Shown here: in pieces, positions 1-8,774 of the stretch | How the letters are laid out: each line of letters begins with the position of its first letter | Numbering within the stretch: position 1 is the stretch's first letter | Source: JBCAXA01 sp039183535 | GTDB taxonomy: Bacteria > Pseudomonadota > Gammaproteobacteria > Steroidobacterales > Woeseiaceae | Direction: 5' to 3' | Length of the DNA: 13,303 nt | Assembly (NCBI GenBank): GCA_039183535.1 | Contig: JBCDBO010000085.1 | Span: 1-13,303 of the forward strand | Notes under the pieces: generated by a model | The model's database searches: none | The model's input: the letters and a program-made list of their open reading frames with translations, nothing else | What the model was told of the DNA's origin: nothing | Position numbers and translations under genes: made by a program

Positions 1-389
1 ACGAGGTCCGCGAGATCCTGATGCCACCGGAATCGCTGACCCGCGTTCCCGGCACCAAGCCTTGGCTGAGTGGTATCGCCAATGTCCGCGGCCAGTTGAT
101 GGTTATCGTCGACTTGCGCGGTTTACTCGGTAGCGGTCGGTCGGCACTCGATCGCGAAACGCGGGTTATTAGTGTCAATCACCGCGAGGCTTCGTGCGGC
201 TTATTGGTCGACGAGGTGCTCGGCTTTCGACGCTTTGTTGATAACGAATACAGTGCAGATGTCCCGCAGACGATCGTTCGCTGCGAGGAATACCTCACCG
301 GCGCGTTCCGGCGAGGCAGCGAAACCTGGCCGGTTTTCGCGCTGCGTCAATTGGTGGAAAGCGATCGCTTTCTAAAAGCAGCGAGCTAA
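1..389 (+). CDS. pilI: Twitching-motility chemotaxis adaptor PilI (CheW-like), C-terminal part
   Basis: This CheW-domain protein is open at its 5' end: the reading frame enters from the left edge (first full codon at position 3), so the methionine at 21 is internal. The visible stretch has the PilI hallmark 'TRVPGTKPW' followed by 'GIANVRGQL' and a 'VDL' strand, then 'CGLLVDEVLGF' and a C-terminal 'FALRQLVES' segment, all typical of the CheW fold. PilI-type adaptors link the chemoreceptor PilJ to the kinase ChpA at the inner membrane in the Pil-Chp system that controls type IV pilus twitching and cAMP signalling. The gene ends 30 nt before pilJ on the same strand, consistent with the pilG-pilH-pilI-pilJ order of pseudomonads. 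pilG and pilH would lie to the left, outside the window. About 128 residues of an expected 170-180 are present. Confidence 0.9.
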   Translation, partial: EVREILMPPESLTRVPGTKPWLSGIANVRGQLMVIVDLRGLLGSGRSALDRETRVISVNHREASCGLLVDEVLGFRRFVDNEYSADVPQTIVRCEEYLTGAFRRGSETWPVFALRQLVESDRFLKAAS

Positions 390-419
390 CGCGACCAGGC
401 CCGCAACGAGTAACTCGAC

Positions 420-2390
420 ATGGCAGACACGCAACGGACCTCGTCCCTTATCAAATTGCTGGCTTGCGCCGTACCGTTAGTGTTGGCCGCCGGCGCTTGG
501 TACACGTACCAAACGGGCGGCCCAGCGGGTGCACAGGCAGCGGCGTTGTCGCAAAGTCTGCCGTCGCTGGCTCGCCGCGCCATGAGCGGCGATGCATCTG
601 CGCTCAATGCACTAACGACACAAATCAATACCCTCGATTCGATGCGTCTCGCCGGTGAGCTGCCTGGCGAAGCCGGCGCGTGGGATCGACTGCTCAACGA
701 CGCGCGGTTGGTTGTTGCCGCTGGCAAAGAGCGGACCGCCTCGGCAGCGGCAGCAGCGGAGCTCACCGCGGACCCGGACGACTTGATCGGCCGAACCCGG
801 GCACTGCTAATTTCCGCCGGTGCGGTCAATCTGGTCGGTGAGCTCGACCAACAACAAAGCCGACTAGCGACTTTCGGTTCTCGGCCCGGACCTGCAGCCA
901 GCGTCGTTGCAGCGGACGCCGATTCGGCGCTCGAGTGGATCGGCAACGCACTGGCCGCGCTGGCCGGGGAGTTTTCCGCCTTTGAGATCGCGCCGCTGAC
1001 CGAGGCTGCCGATTTAGAGCGCCTGCAATCGGTCCGCGATACATTTGCCGACGTTTCGGCGCAGGTTGCGGCGGTGATGCAAGCGGCCACCGACGCGAGC
1101 GCGCAGACGTCGACGCTACGCTCGCTCGATATCGCGAGCGGCGAGTTGTTGCCGCGCTTCGCCGAGGCGGGCGGTTCGCTGCCGGCGTGGTTGTTACCTG
1201 GCTTGTTCGCGGTTACGGCACTGATCAGCCTGGTTGTCGCGATCGCGCTATGGCGCGCATCGCGAAAGGCCGGTGTTGCTGCGCATCAAGCTGCGCAGAA
1301 CGAGCGTAATCAACATGCCATTTTGCGGCTTTTGGATGAGCTCGGATCGTTAGCTGACGGCGACCTGACGGTCGAGGCGACCGTTACCGAGGACATTACC
1401 GGTGCTATTGCCGACTCGATCAACTACGCGATTGAGGCGTTGCGCGGGCTCGTCGCCACGATCAACGATACGTCGATCATGGTCGACAGTGCCGCCAAGC
1501 AAACCGAAGCAGGGGCGAAATCGATGAGCCAGTCAGCGCGCCTGCAAGCGCACGAGGTGAAGGCGACCACCGACGAACTCGGCGCAATCATCGCGGCCAT
1601 CGAGGAGGTTTCCGGTAACGCGGAACGCTCCAGTGACGTCGCGCGCCACTCGGTCGACGTCGCGCACAAAGGCGGCGAGGCGGTGCGGCGCACGATTGAT
1701 GGCATGAACGCCATCCGCGAGACCATCCAGGAGACGTCGAAACGCATCAAGCGGCTGGGCGAGAGCTCGCAAGAGATCGGTAATATCGTCGAGTTGATTA
1801 ACGATATCGCCGAGCAAACCAATATTCTGGCGCTGAATGCATCGATCCAGGCGTCGATGGCCGGCGAGGCGGGTCGCGGCTTCGCCGTTGTCGCCGACGA
1901 AGTTCAGCGGTTGGCGGAACGCTGCACCAACGCGACCAAGCAAATCGAAGTGCTGGTTCGGACCATTCAAGCCGATACCAACGAGGCGGTCGTGTCGATG
2001 GAGCGGTCGACGACGGACGTCGTCGGTGGGGCGCTGCTGGCGGAGAACGCCGGCGCAGCGCTCGATGAAATCGAGCAGGTGTCCAACCAGATTGCCAGTC
2101 TTGTACAGAACATATCGACGTCGGCGCGCGAACAGAACACGCTGGCGGCGCGCGTCGACAAACGCACGACCACGTTAACCAAAATTAGTGCGAAGACTGG
2201 CCGAGAAACGTTGGCTACAGCGGCGGCGATCAGCAAGTTGTCGGAGCTGGCAAGCCAATTGCGTGGCACGGTCGCCGGCTTTCAACTGCCGGATGCGGCC
2301 GGTGACTCAGGCGCGTACGTGACCGACGACGATCTTGCCGACAGCGCCCCTGAGCGCTTAACGGCGACGGCCGCGAACGCGCGCGGCTAA
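420..2390 (+). CDS. pilJ: Type IV pilus methyl-accepting chemotaxis protein PilJ
   Basis: This is the membrane chemoreceptor of the Pil-Chp system, 656 residues (P. aeruginosa PilJ is about 680). There is a first membrane segment at about residues 9-27 and a periplasmic helical part at about 30-250, as in PilJ-type sensor domains. A second membrane segment follows at about 254-278, then a HAMP-like stretch at about 300-350 and a long cytoplasmic coiled coil. The signalling tip at about 452-500 has 'DIAEQTNILALNASIQ' and 'MAGEAGRGFAVVADEV'. The 'ASIQ' variant plus MAGEAG is the PilJ signature; ordinary MCPs have 'AAIEAARAGE'. The start is fixed by an in-frame TAA only two codons upstream (411-413); no good Shine-Dalgarno is visible. 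The C-terminus (AANARG) lacks the NWETF-like pentapeptide that tethers CheR. The gene lies 30 nt after pilI and 37 nt before chpA, so it is probably one transcript. Identification is firm. Confidence 0.96.
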   Translation: MADTQRTSSLIKLLACAVPLVLAAGAWYTYQTGGPAGAQAAALSQSLPSLARRAMSGDASALNALTTQINTLDSMRLAGELPGEAGAWDRLLNDARLVVAAGKERTASAAAAAELTADPDDLIGRTRALLISAGAVNLVGELDQQQSRLATFGSRPGPAASVVAADADSALEWIGNALAALAGEFSAFEIAPLTEAADLERLQSVRDTFADVSAQVAAVMQAATDASAQTSTLRSLDIASGELLPRFAEAGGSLPAWLLPGLFAVTALISLVVAIALWRASRKAGVAAHQAAQNERNQHAILRLLDELGSLADGDLTVEATVTEDITGAIADSINYAIEALRGLVATINDTSIMVDSAAKQTEAGAKSMSQSARLQAHEVKATTDELGAIIAAIEEVSGNAERSSDVARHSVDVAHKGGEAVRRTIDGMNAIRETIQETSKRIKRLGESSQEIGNIVELINDIAEQTNILALNASIQASMAGEAGRGFAVVADEVQRLAERCTNATKQIEVLVRTIQADTNEAVVSMERSTTDVVGGALLAENAGAALDEIEQVSNQIASLVQNISTSAREQNTLAARVDKRTTTLTKISAKTGRETLATAAAISKLSELASQLRGTVAGFQLPDAAGDSGAYVTDDDLADSAPERLTATAANARG

Positions 2391-2414
2391 GTGACGGTTC
2401 GGGGCGGAGCCGAC

Positions 2415-2420
2415 AGGGGA
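2415..2420 (+). promoter_or_regulatory. Ribosome binding site of chpA
   Basis: AGGGGA lies 7 nt before a GTG codon at 2428. It is the clearest Shine-Dalgarno in the operon and supports the GTG as the true start of chpA. Confidence 0.7.
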
Positions 2421-2427
2421 ATCCGGG

Positions 2428-5400
2428 GTGGCTGAATCAGCAGCATTATCGCTGTACGTCGTTAGCGACGAGCTAACGCAAACATTGCACAAAGCGCGTT
2501 TGGCGCTGGAAGACGCTGTGGAGCAGCGTAATACCCAGGACGCCTTAAACCGTTGCGCGTCGCATTTGCACGAGGCGCGCGGTGTCTTGCTGATGGTTGA
2601 GGTCTACGGCGCGGCATTGCTCGCCGAGGAGATGGAGGCGGCAGCGAGCCACTTAGCAGGCTTTCGGCCTGGTAGCCCTGGTCATGACGATGGACTCGAC
2701 GCGCTGACGCGTAGCATGGTCCAGTTGCCCGTTTACCTTGAGCGAATGTTGGCCGGCGGACGCGATATCGCTTTGGTGCTGTTACCGCTGCTCAACGATC
2801 TGCGCGCGGTGCGCGGCAAGCCGTTGATGTCCGAGAGTACGTTGTTGCTCCTAAACACACGCTCGGGCAGCGCCGACAACGAGATGCCTGCTCGCCAGCC
2901 TACCGGCGAGGACATTATCGCGCTGGCGCAAAAGCTGCGGCCCGCGTTCCAGCTCGCTTTGCTCGGTTGGATTAAAGGCCAAAACACGAAAGAGCATCTC
3001 GCCAAATTGGCCCGCGTTGCCGATTCGCTGGAGCGCGCGGCCACCACCGAAACCATTCATCAACTGTGGTGGGTCGTTGGTGCCGTCCTCGAAGGTCTGG
3101 CCGATGGGGCGCTCAATACCAGTGTTTCCGTTAAGCGCTTGCTCGGCCAAGCCGATCGCGAGATCAAGCGCTTGCTCGACCTTGGGGTTGACGGTTACGA
3201 GGCGAAGCGACCGGATCAGCTACTCAACAATTTGTTGTACTACGTGGCTCGCACCGGTGGTAGCGGCGAGAAAGCTGCGTCGGTCCGCAAAGCCTTTAAT
3301 TTGTCGGAGTTGATTCCAGGCGATCGTCAGGTCGAGGATGCCCGTGAAGGTTTACACGCTCCCGGGGCGGAGCTCATGCAGACCGTCGCTGCCGTCATTC
3401 GTGAAGATCTCGGCCGCGTCAAAGACGTTCTGGATATTTATGTTCGAACCGGTGGCGACAACGCCAGCGAATTGGCACCACAATTAGAGCTGCTGAAAAA
3501 AATCAGCGATACGCTCGGTGTCCTCGGGCTCGGCGATTTACGCGGCGACATCCAAACGGAAATCGTTCGCCTTCGCGACGTTGTCGACACCGATGGGCCC
3601 GTTGACGATGCCACCCTTATTCAAATCGCAGCCACGTTGCTGAAGGTCGAAGATAGCCTCGAACGCCAACTCACCAACTTAGTTCGCCCGGCAGAAGCCA
3701 CACCCGATAGCGAAGACACGCTGTCTGTTCCAGCACTCGACTCGCGCGATGAGGTTAACTATCAGCAGGTAACCCACGCCGTCGTTCGCGAGTGCCTAAT
3801 CAATCTTGCAAGACTCAAAGAGTCGGTTGCCCGCGTGGCCGCCAACAACGACGACCGGATCGGTATCGATGCGGCGGGATCGTTGATGCGCGGGGTAACG
3901 GCCGGATTGATGATGCTCGGCAAAGTTCGTGCGATGGAGGTCAGCGAGCGGGTGCTCGCATTCGTCGATCAACACTTGCGGGTCAGTCGACAACCGTTAA
4001 ATACCGACGACATGGACCGCTTGGCGGATGCTGTGGTCAGTCTCGAGTACTACCTGGAAACGATCCAGCTGGGGCGTCGCGACCCTTGGTACATGCTCGA
4101 CAACGCGGAAAGTTGCCTCGACCTTTTGGAGTCGATTCCCAGCGCCGATATCGCTGCCGGCGAGACCCAGCAGTTATCGCCCGATGCGATCGACGCCGAG
4201 TTACTGAAGTCCGGTTCGACCGAAGTGCTCGATACGCCGCAGCGGCCTGAACTCGGCGGGCTGCCCGTCGTGGCCGATGGCCATGAGCATATTGACCCCG
4301 AGTTGCTGGAGCTCTTTATCGAAGAGTCGCGCGAGGAGATCGACTCGATCATGGAGCATTTGCCGGCCTGGGCACAGAACCCGACTGATAGCGATGCGCT
4401 GATCACGATTCGTCGTTCCTACCACACGCTCAAAGGTTCTGGGCGCATGGTCGGTGCAGAAAGGATGGGCGAGTACTGTTGGTCGATCGAGGATTTGCTG
4501 AATCGGTTAATCAACAAAACGTTGCAACCTACGCCACCGATGATTGAGTTCGTCGGCGAGGCCAGCCGTGTCCTGCCGGACTTGGTTGAACAAATCGAGG
4601 TCGGTACCGATCCGGCCGATGATCTGTCGTTCATCATGAAAAAAGCGCATGCGTTCGCCGAGGGTAATCCGAACGCGGCAGCGATGCGGCCACCGACCGA
4701 GACGCTCGACCCAGCACCACCCGAAATGGATCCGGTCCTCAAGGACATCTTCTCCAAAGAGGCTGCCAGTCATTTGGCCATGGTGCGCGGGTTTGTTGAT
4801 GACGCGTCGCGAAGCGGTTCGGCACCGACGCTGACCGATGCTGTTCATCGGGCCTGTCACACGCTGCACGGCAGCGCGAACATGGCGAATGCAGAGCGTG
4901 TTTTGACGCTCACTGGTGCATTGAACGCCTTTGCCCGCAAGCTGTTCGACCGCAACATGGAGTGTTCGCCAGAGACCTTAGCGCTGTTCGACCGCGCCGA
5001 GCGGACGGTCAGTGCTGTTGTCGCGGAAATTAACGCGACCGACGGCGAGCGCACCGACATCGGCCCGCTGGTCGCGGACATTGTTGCGGCAACCGAGGCG
5101 ATTCACACCGAGTCGTTGGCCGAGCCGCAGGAAACGGCCGAGGTGCCCGTACTGACATCGCCACCCGTCGTTGAGCCACCGGCGCCAACAGAGCCAGCTG
5201 CCGAAGCGCCGCCCAGTGCCGCAACGGGCGACGCTGAGCTCGACCTCGAGATCGCTGAGATTTTCGGCGAAGAGGCAGCAGAGCTGCTCGAAGCCAGTGA
5301 TGCGGCGCTGCAGCGTTTGGCCGCTGAAGCGCCCGCCGATGCCGCACTGCTGGAGCTAAAACGCCACTTACATACGTTAAAGGGCGGTGCGCGGATGGCC

Positions 5401-8304
5401 GGCATCGGTACGGTCGGAGACTTGGCGCACGAACTCGAGTCACTGTTGATCGCCGCTGAAGATCAGCGGGTCTCGATCGACGAAGCGCTGTTCGGTTTGT
5501 TGCAACGCTCGCTCGATGAGCTGCATCGTATGCGCGATCTCGTCGTCGACGGCCAAATGCCGGCACCCGCGACGGAGCTGCTCGGTGCGGTCACCGCGTT
5601 GACGCAACCGGGCGCGGCAGACGTGCCGACGGACACCGCCGACGATGCGGCTGTGGTCGTCGAGCTCCCGTCTGCAGGCCGGTCGCCAGAACAGCCCAGC
5701 GACACCGGCGACGAGCCGCCACAGCGGGTAGAGTCCAGTGACGACACGGCCCTGGTTGAGGCGTTGCCGCCCGAGTTATTGGGCACCCCGACCAGTGACG
5801 CTGCGGCTGACGGCGACAGCGCAGCGACCGGGGAGCCATTCACCGATCCAAATCAAACCTGGAGCGGACCTATCTCGTTCGATGCCGCGTCAAAGGCACC
5901 GATCGAGCTGGTGGAGACGCCCGCTAAGGAGCCGCCAGAGTCAGACACGCCGGTTTTCGAAGACAGTCTGTTCGATCCCGCATTTGTCGACGATGACAGC
6001 GACGCGCCGCTGGACGACGAGATGGCAGTCGACGAAGCGGTCGACGCGCGCAACGGTGAGATTGAGGACGAGATTACCGTCGACCCCGACGATACCGTCG
6101 TGTCGTTGACAGCGGCCTTTGACGACCCGGATACCGTCGCCGGCCTCGATGCATTGCTAGAGGTCGGAACCGAGGTTCTCGATGCGTCGAAAGCCGTCGA
6201 TCGTGACGCTGAGCCTGCCGATGACTCGAATTCGATCGAGCTCGGCGGTGCGGCAGCCGATAACACCGATTCTGCGGATGCCGCGCCCGACGATGACGTT
6301 GTCCTCGACGCGTTGTCGTTGTCGGGTGGGTCGGCCGAGACGGTCGAGTCGATCGATGAGGCGCCGGCCCCGTTGTTCGACGAGGCCGATGATTTGGTGG
6401 CGCTCGATGACAGTGCCGAGCCCGAGCCTGCACCGCCGCCGCAGCGCGATCGTCCGGGCGCGCCTGCCGTTGCTGTGGAACGCCAAGAATTTACCCGCGT
6501 CGACGCGGAGTTACTGGAAGAGCTGTTGAACGCCGCCGGTGAGATCAGCATTTTTCACAGTCGGTTGTCGCAGCAAGTCAACCTCATCAATTTCAACCTG
6601 TCCGAGCTTGAACAGACGGTCAGCCGATTGCGCGGGCAGCTGCGCAAACTCGAGATTGAGACCGAGGCGCAAATCATCAACCGGCACCAAAACGACGAAC
6701 GTGACCCGTCGTTCGATCCACTTGAGCTCGATCGTTACTCCCTTATTCAACAGCTGTCGCGGGCGCTGGCCGAATCGGCCAGTGATGTCGGTAGCATCAA
6801 AGACCTGTTGCAGAGCCTCACGGGTGAAGCCGACACGCTCCTAGTTCAACAAGCTCGCGTGACAGCGGAGTTGCAAGACGGGCTAATGCGAACGCGGATG
6901 GTGCCGTTTTCGCGCCACACCGCTCGCCTGACACGACTGGTTCGCCAAACCGCACAAGAGGTTGGCAAACAGGTCGAGCTATCGATCGAAGGGGCTAGCG
7001 GTGAGTTGGATCGGCAAGTGCTGGAGAAAATGCTGCCGCCATTCGAGCACATGCTGCGAAACTCGGTCGTGCACGGCATCGAAGATGAGGCCGGGCGTCT
7101 AGCCGCTGGCAAGCCGGGTAGCGGGGCGATCACGATGCGCTTACACCGCGAAGGCTCGGAGATGGTCATCGATGTCGCTGATGACGGTGCTGGCTTGAAT
7201 CTCGATCGTATCCGTCGTAAAGCCCGTGAGCAGGGCTTGTTGGGTGAGGCGCCACTCAGCGACCAAGCGACGATGGAGCTAATTTTGACGCCGGGCTTTA
7301 GCACGGCCGATCGGCTCACTCAGGCCGCCGGCCGAGGCGTCGGAATGGATGTTGTTGCCAGCGAAATTAAGAAGCTGGGTGGCTCGCTGAAAATCGCATC
7401 GCTCGCTGGTCAGGGCACGAACTTCACGATTCGTTTGCCGTTCACGCTGGCGATTACCCAAGCCTTGATCGTGCGCACCGGCGATGAAGTGTATGCCTTA
7501 CCGCTACCTGCCGTCGAAGGCGTGGCACGGGTCGAGCGCCGTCAAATCGATCAGTTGCTTGCCGGTGAAGAGAAACTGTTCGAATACGGTGAGCGTGCCT
7601 ATCGCTTGGTCCATCTGGGTCACCTGGTCGGGGGTCGGGCCACCGAATTTGGTGACGACGACGCTCAGGTGCCGCTGGTATTGGTGCGCAAAGGCGATCA
7701 AGCCGTCGCGCTGTTGATGGACGAGATGCTGACCAGCCGCGAGATCGTCGTTAAATCGGTCGGTCCACAAATCGCCGCCGTGCGCGGCGTAGCCGGGGCA
7801 ACGATTCTCGGCGACGGTCGCGTCGTTTTGATCCTCGATCCCGGTGCCTTTATCAGTGACGGTGAGGCGACGTTGTTGCCGCGAACGTCGGAGCCGGCCG
7901 AAGAGCCACCTGCGCCAGACCGGCCACCGTTAATCTTAGTGGTTGACGATTCGATCACGGTCAGGCGAGTCACCGAACGGTTTTTGCTCCGTCAAGGACT
8001 GCGTGCCGTAACCGCGAAAGACGGGATCGATGCCATCGCGCGCCTGGAGGACGAAAAGCCAGCGGTCATATTGCTCGATATCGAAATGCCGCGAATGGAC
8101 GGTTATGAATTTGCCACGCACGTGCGTAGCGAAGCGCGGTTTTCGACAACGCCGATCATCATGATTACGTCCCGAGTCAGTGAGAAGCATCGGGCCAAGG
8201 CGATTGAAATCGGCGTTAACGACTATCTTGGTAAACCCTATCAAGACCATCAGCTGCTGGAGACCATTCGCCGGCACCTGCCGACCCCGGAGACAAACGC
8301 TTGA
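2428..8304 (+). CDS. chpA: Hybrid CheA-type histidine kinase/response regulator ChpA (PilL)
   Basis: This is the central kinase of the twitching-motility chemosensory system, 1958 residues (P. aeruginosa ChpA is about 2470). The N-terminal roughly 600 residues resemble the FimL-like part of ChpA, with a degenerate Hpt-like box around H48 (HEARG). A later Hpt-like repeat, around residue 485, has no histidine. Three full Hpt boxes follow, at H666 (HTLKGSGRM), H811 (HTLHGSANM) and H982 (HTLKGGARM). A long acidic linker (about 1050-1348) leads to the dimerisation segment (about 1358-1490, ending 'LQDGLMRTRMVPF'). The ATPase domain has its N box at H1541/N1545, its G1 box DDGAG at 1585-1589 and GRGVGMD at 1635-1641. 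A CheW-like domain lies at about 1674-1809. The C-terminal receiver has D1840/D1841, phosphoacceptor D1884, T1914 and K1936. All catalytic residues are present. The start is GTG with a good RBS, and the stop overlaps chpC by 4 nt. Confidence 0.96.
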   Translation: MAESAALSLYVVSDELTQTLHKARLALEDAVEQRNTQDALNRCASHLHEARGVLLMVEVYGAALLAEEMEAAASHLAGFRPGSPGHDDGLDALTRSMVQLPVYLERMLAGGRDIALVLLPLLNDLRAVRGKPLMSESTLLLLNTRSGSADNEMPARQPTGEDIIALAQKLRPAFQLALLGWIKGQNTKEHLAKLARVADSLERAATTETIHQLWWVVGAVLEGLADGALNTSVSVKRLLGQADREIKRLLDLGVDGYEAKRPDQLLNNLLYYVARTGGSGEKAASVRKAFNLSELIPGDRQVEDAREGLHAPGAELMQTVAAVIREDLGRVKDVLDIYVRTGGDNASELAPQLELLKKISDTLGVLGLGDLRGDIQTEIVRLRDVVDTDGPVDDATLIQIAATLLKVEDSLERQLTNLVRPAEATPDSEDTLSVPALDSRDEVNYQQVTHAVVRECLINLARLKESVARVAANNDDRIGIDAAGSLMRGVTAGLMMLGKVRAMEVSERVLAFVDQHLRVSRQPLNTDDMDRLADAVVSLEYYLETIQLGRRDPWYMLDNAESCLDLLESIPSADIAAGETQQLSPDAIDAELLKSGSTEVLDTPQRPELGGLPVVADGHEHIDPELLELFIEESREEIDSIMEHLPAWAQNPTDSDALITIRRSYHTLKGSGRMVGAERMGEYCWSIEDLLNRLINKTLQPTPPMIEFVGEASRVLPDLVEQIEVGTDPADDLSFIMKKAHAFAEGNPNAAAMRPPTETLDPAPPEMDPVLKDIFSKEAASHLAMVRGFVDDASRSGSAPTLTDAVHRACHTLHGSANMANAERVLTLTGALNAFARKLFDRNMECSPETLALFDRAERTVSAVVAEINATDGERTDIGPLVADIVAATEAIHTESLAEPQETAEVPVLTSPPVVEPPAPTEPAAEAPPSAATGDAELDLEIAEIFGEEAAELLEASDAALQRLAAEAPADAALLELKRHLHTLKGGARMAGIGTVGDLAHELESLLIAAEDQRVSIDEALFGLLQRSLDELHRMRDLVVDGQMPAPATELLGAVTALTQPGAADVPTDTADDAAVVVELPSAGRSPEQPSDTGDEPPQRVESSDDTALVEALPPELLGTPTSDAAADGDSAATGEPFTDPNQTWSGPISFDAASKAPIELVETPAKEPPESDTPVFEDSLFDPAFVDDDSDAPLDDEMAVDEAVDARNGEIEDEITVDPDDTVVSLTAAFDDPDTVAGLDALLEVGTEVLDASKAVDRDAEPADDSNSIELGGAAADNTDSADAAPDDDVVLDALSLSGGSAETVESIDEAPAPLFDEADDLVALDDSAEPEPAPPPQRDRPGAPAVAVERQEFTRVDAELLEELLNAAGEISIFHSRLSQQVNLINFNLSELEQTVSRLRGQLRKLEIETEAQIINRHQNDERDPSFDPLELDRYSLIQQLSRALAESASDVGSIKDLLQSLTGEADTLLVQQARVTAELQDGLMRTRMVPFSRHTARLTRLVRQTAQEVGKQVELSIEGASGELDRQVLEKMLPPFEHMLRNSVVHGIEDEAGRLAAGKPGSGAITMRLHREGSEMVIDVADDGAGLNLDRIRRKAREQGLLGEAPLSDQATMELILTPGFSTADRLTQAAGRGVGMDVVASEIKKLGGSLKIASLAGQGTNFTIRLPFTLAITQALIVRTGDEVYALPLPAVEGVARVERRQIDQLLAGEEKLFEYGERAYRLVHLGHLVGGRATEFGDDDAQVPLVLVRKGDQAVALLMDEMLTSREIVVKSVGPQIAAVRGVAGATILGDGRVVLILDPGAFISDGEATLLPRTSEPAEEPPAPDRPPLILVVDDSITVRRVTERFLLRQGLRAVTAKDGIDAIARLEDEKPAVILLDIEMPRMDGYEFATHVRSEARFSTTPIIMITSRVSEKHRAKAIEIGVNDYLGKPYQDHQLLETIRRHLPTPETNA
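5575..6471 (+). other. Region of chpA encoding a long acidic, probably disordered linker
   Basis: Residues about 1050-1348 of ChpA join the last Hpt domain to the kinase dimerisation helix. The segment is dominated by Asp, Glu, Ala, Ser, Thr and Pro, has only about seven Lys/Arg, and has almost no aromatic residues apart from Phe in short acidic contexts (LFDPAF, AAFDDPD, PLFDEADD). This composition predicts an unfolded tether. The reading frame stays open throughout, so it is a genuine part of the protein and not a frameshift artefact. A long reverse-strand open frame over the same bases is a composition shadow. Confidence 0.75.
8289..8292 (+). promoter_or_regulatory. Ribosome binding site of chpC inside the end of chpA
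   Basis: GGAG within the last codons of chpA lies 8 nt before the TTG at 8301. It decides the choice of the rare TTG start for chpC, for which no ATG exists near the expected N-terminus. Confidence 0.6.
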
Positions 8305-8774
8305 GCGGTGCATCGATCGAAGAGCTGTATTCGCTGCTAGTCCCGTTGTCCAACGAGCGTTTGATCGTGCCGCGAGCGTGTGTTGCCGAGGTGGTGCGGT
8401 TCTCGCGTCCCGAATCGCCGCCAACCGATACGCCCGAGTGGTTGCTGGGCGAGTTCCCATGGAACGGCCGCGAGCTGCCGCTGGTGTCCTTCGAAGGATT
8501 GGCTGGTGAGTCGATACCTGCGCCGAGTGGGCGCACGCGCGTTATCGTCTTTAACGCTATTGGCGGTGTCTTGAGGCAGCGCTACTTCGGCATGTTGACG
8601 CAAGGTTTCCCGCAGCTCGTGCGGGTAAATCGCGAGGTTCTCAGGCTCGAAGAGTCAGAGACGTTCACGGATGAACAGCCCGTTGTTTGCAAAGTCCGGA
8701 TGATCAACGAGTACCCGCTCATACCGGATCTGGAGCTGATCGAACGCCGAATCGGCGAGGCGACGGCGCTCTAG
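8301..8774 (+). CDS. chpC: CheW-like adaptor ChpC of the Pil-Chp chemosensory system
   Basis: This is a 157-residue CheW-domain protein and the last gene of the operon. It has the features of ChpC: an N-terminal 'LLVPLSNERLIVPRACVAEVV' strand pair, 'PEWLLGEFPWNGRELPLVSFE' (the WLLG...G..LPLVSFE motif at about 47-65) and 'VRMINEYPLIPDLE' near the C-terminus. CheW-like proteins dock receptors to CheA kinases; in P. aeruginosa a second adaptor beside PilI is thought to bring in further inputs. The start codon TTG is taken because it overlaps the chpA stop as TTGA and has a GGAG 8 nt upstream, which implies translational coupling to chpA. In P. aeruginosa the methylesterase gene chpB lies between chpA and chpC, but here nothing does. 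The stop codon directly abuts that of the convergent rsmE. Confidence 0.85.
   Translation: MSGASIEELYSLLVPLSNERLIVPRACVAEVVRFSRPESPPTDTPEWLLGEFPWNGRELPLVSFEGLAGESIPAPSGRTRVIVFNAIGGVLRQRYFGMLTQGFPQLVRVNREVLRLEESETFTDEQPVVCKVRMINEYPLIPDLELIERRIGEATAL

Noticed and set aside
361..370. GCGATCGC, a palindrome known as an abundant repeat (HIP1 core) in cyanobacteria
   Set aside because: GATCG and TCGA words are common across this whole window because of base composition, and the gene content is clearly gammaproteobacterial.
386..1090. A 234-codon open frame on the minus strand opposite pilJ
   Set aside because: It is Ala/Ser/Arg-rich without any recognisable motif, and lies fully antisense to the well-conserved pilJ reading frame. 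High-GC codon bias produces such shadows.
3792..4250. A 152-codon open frame in another plus-strand frame inside chpA
   Set aside because: Arg-rich composition, no motif, and embedded in the continuous ChpA coding frame.
5853..6551. A 232-codon Ser/Ala-rich open frame on the minus strand opposite the chpA linker
   Set aside because: Its serine-rich make-up is the complement of Asp-rich codons (GAC/GAT) in the linker. It has no start context or domain.
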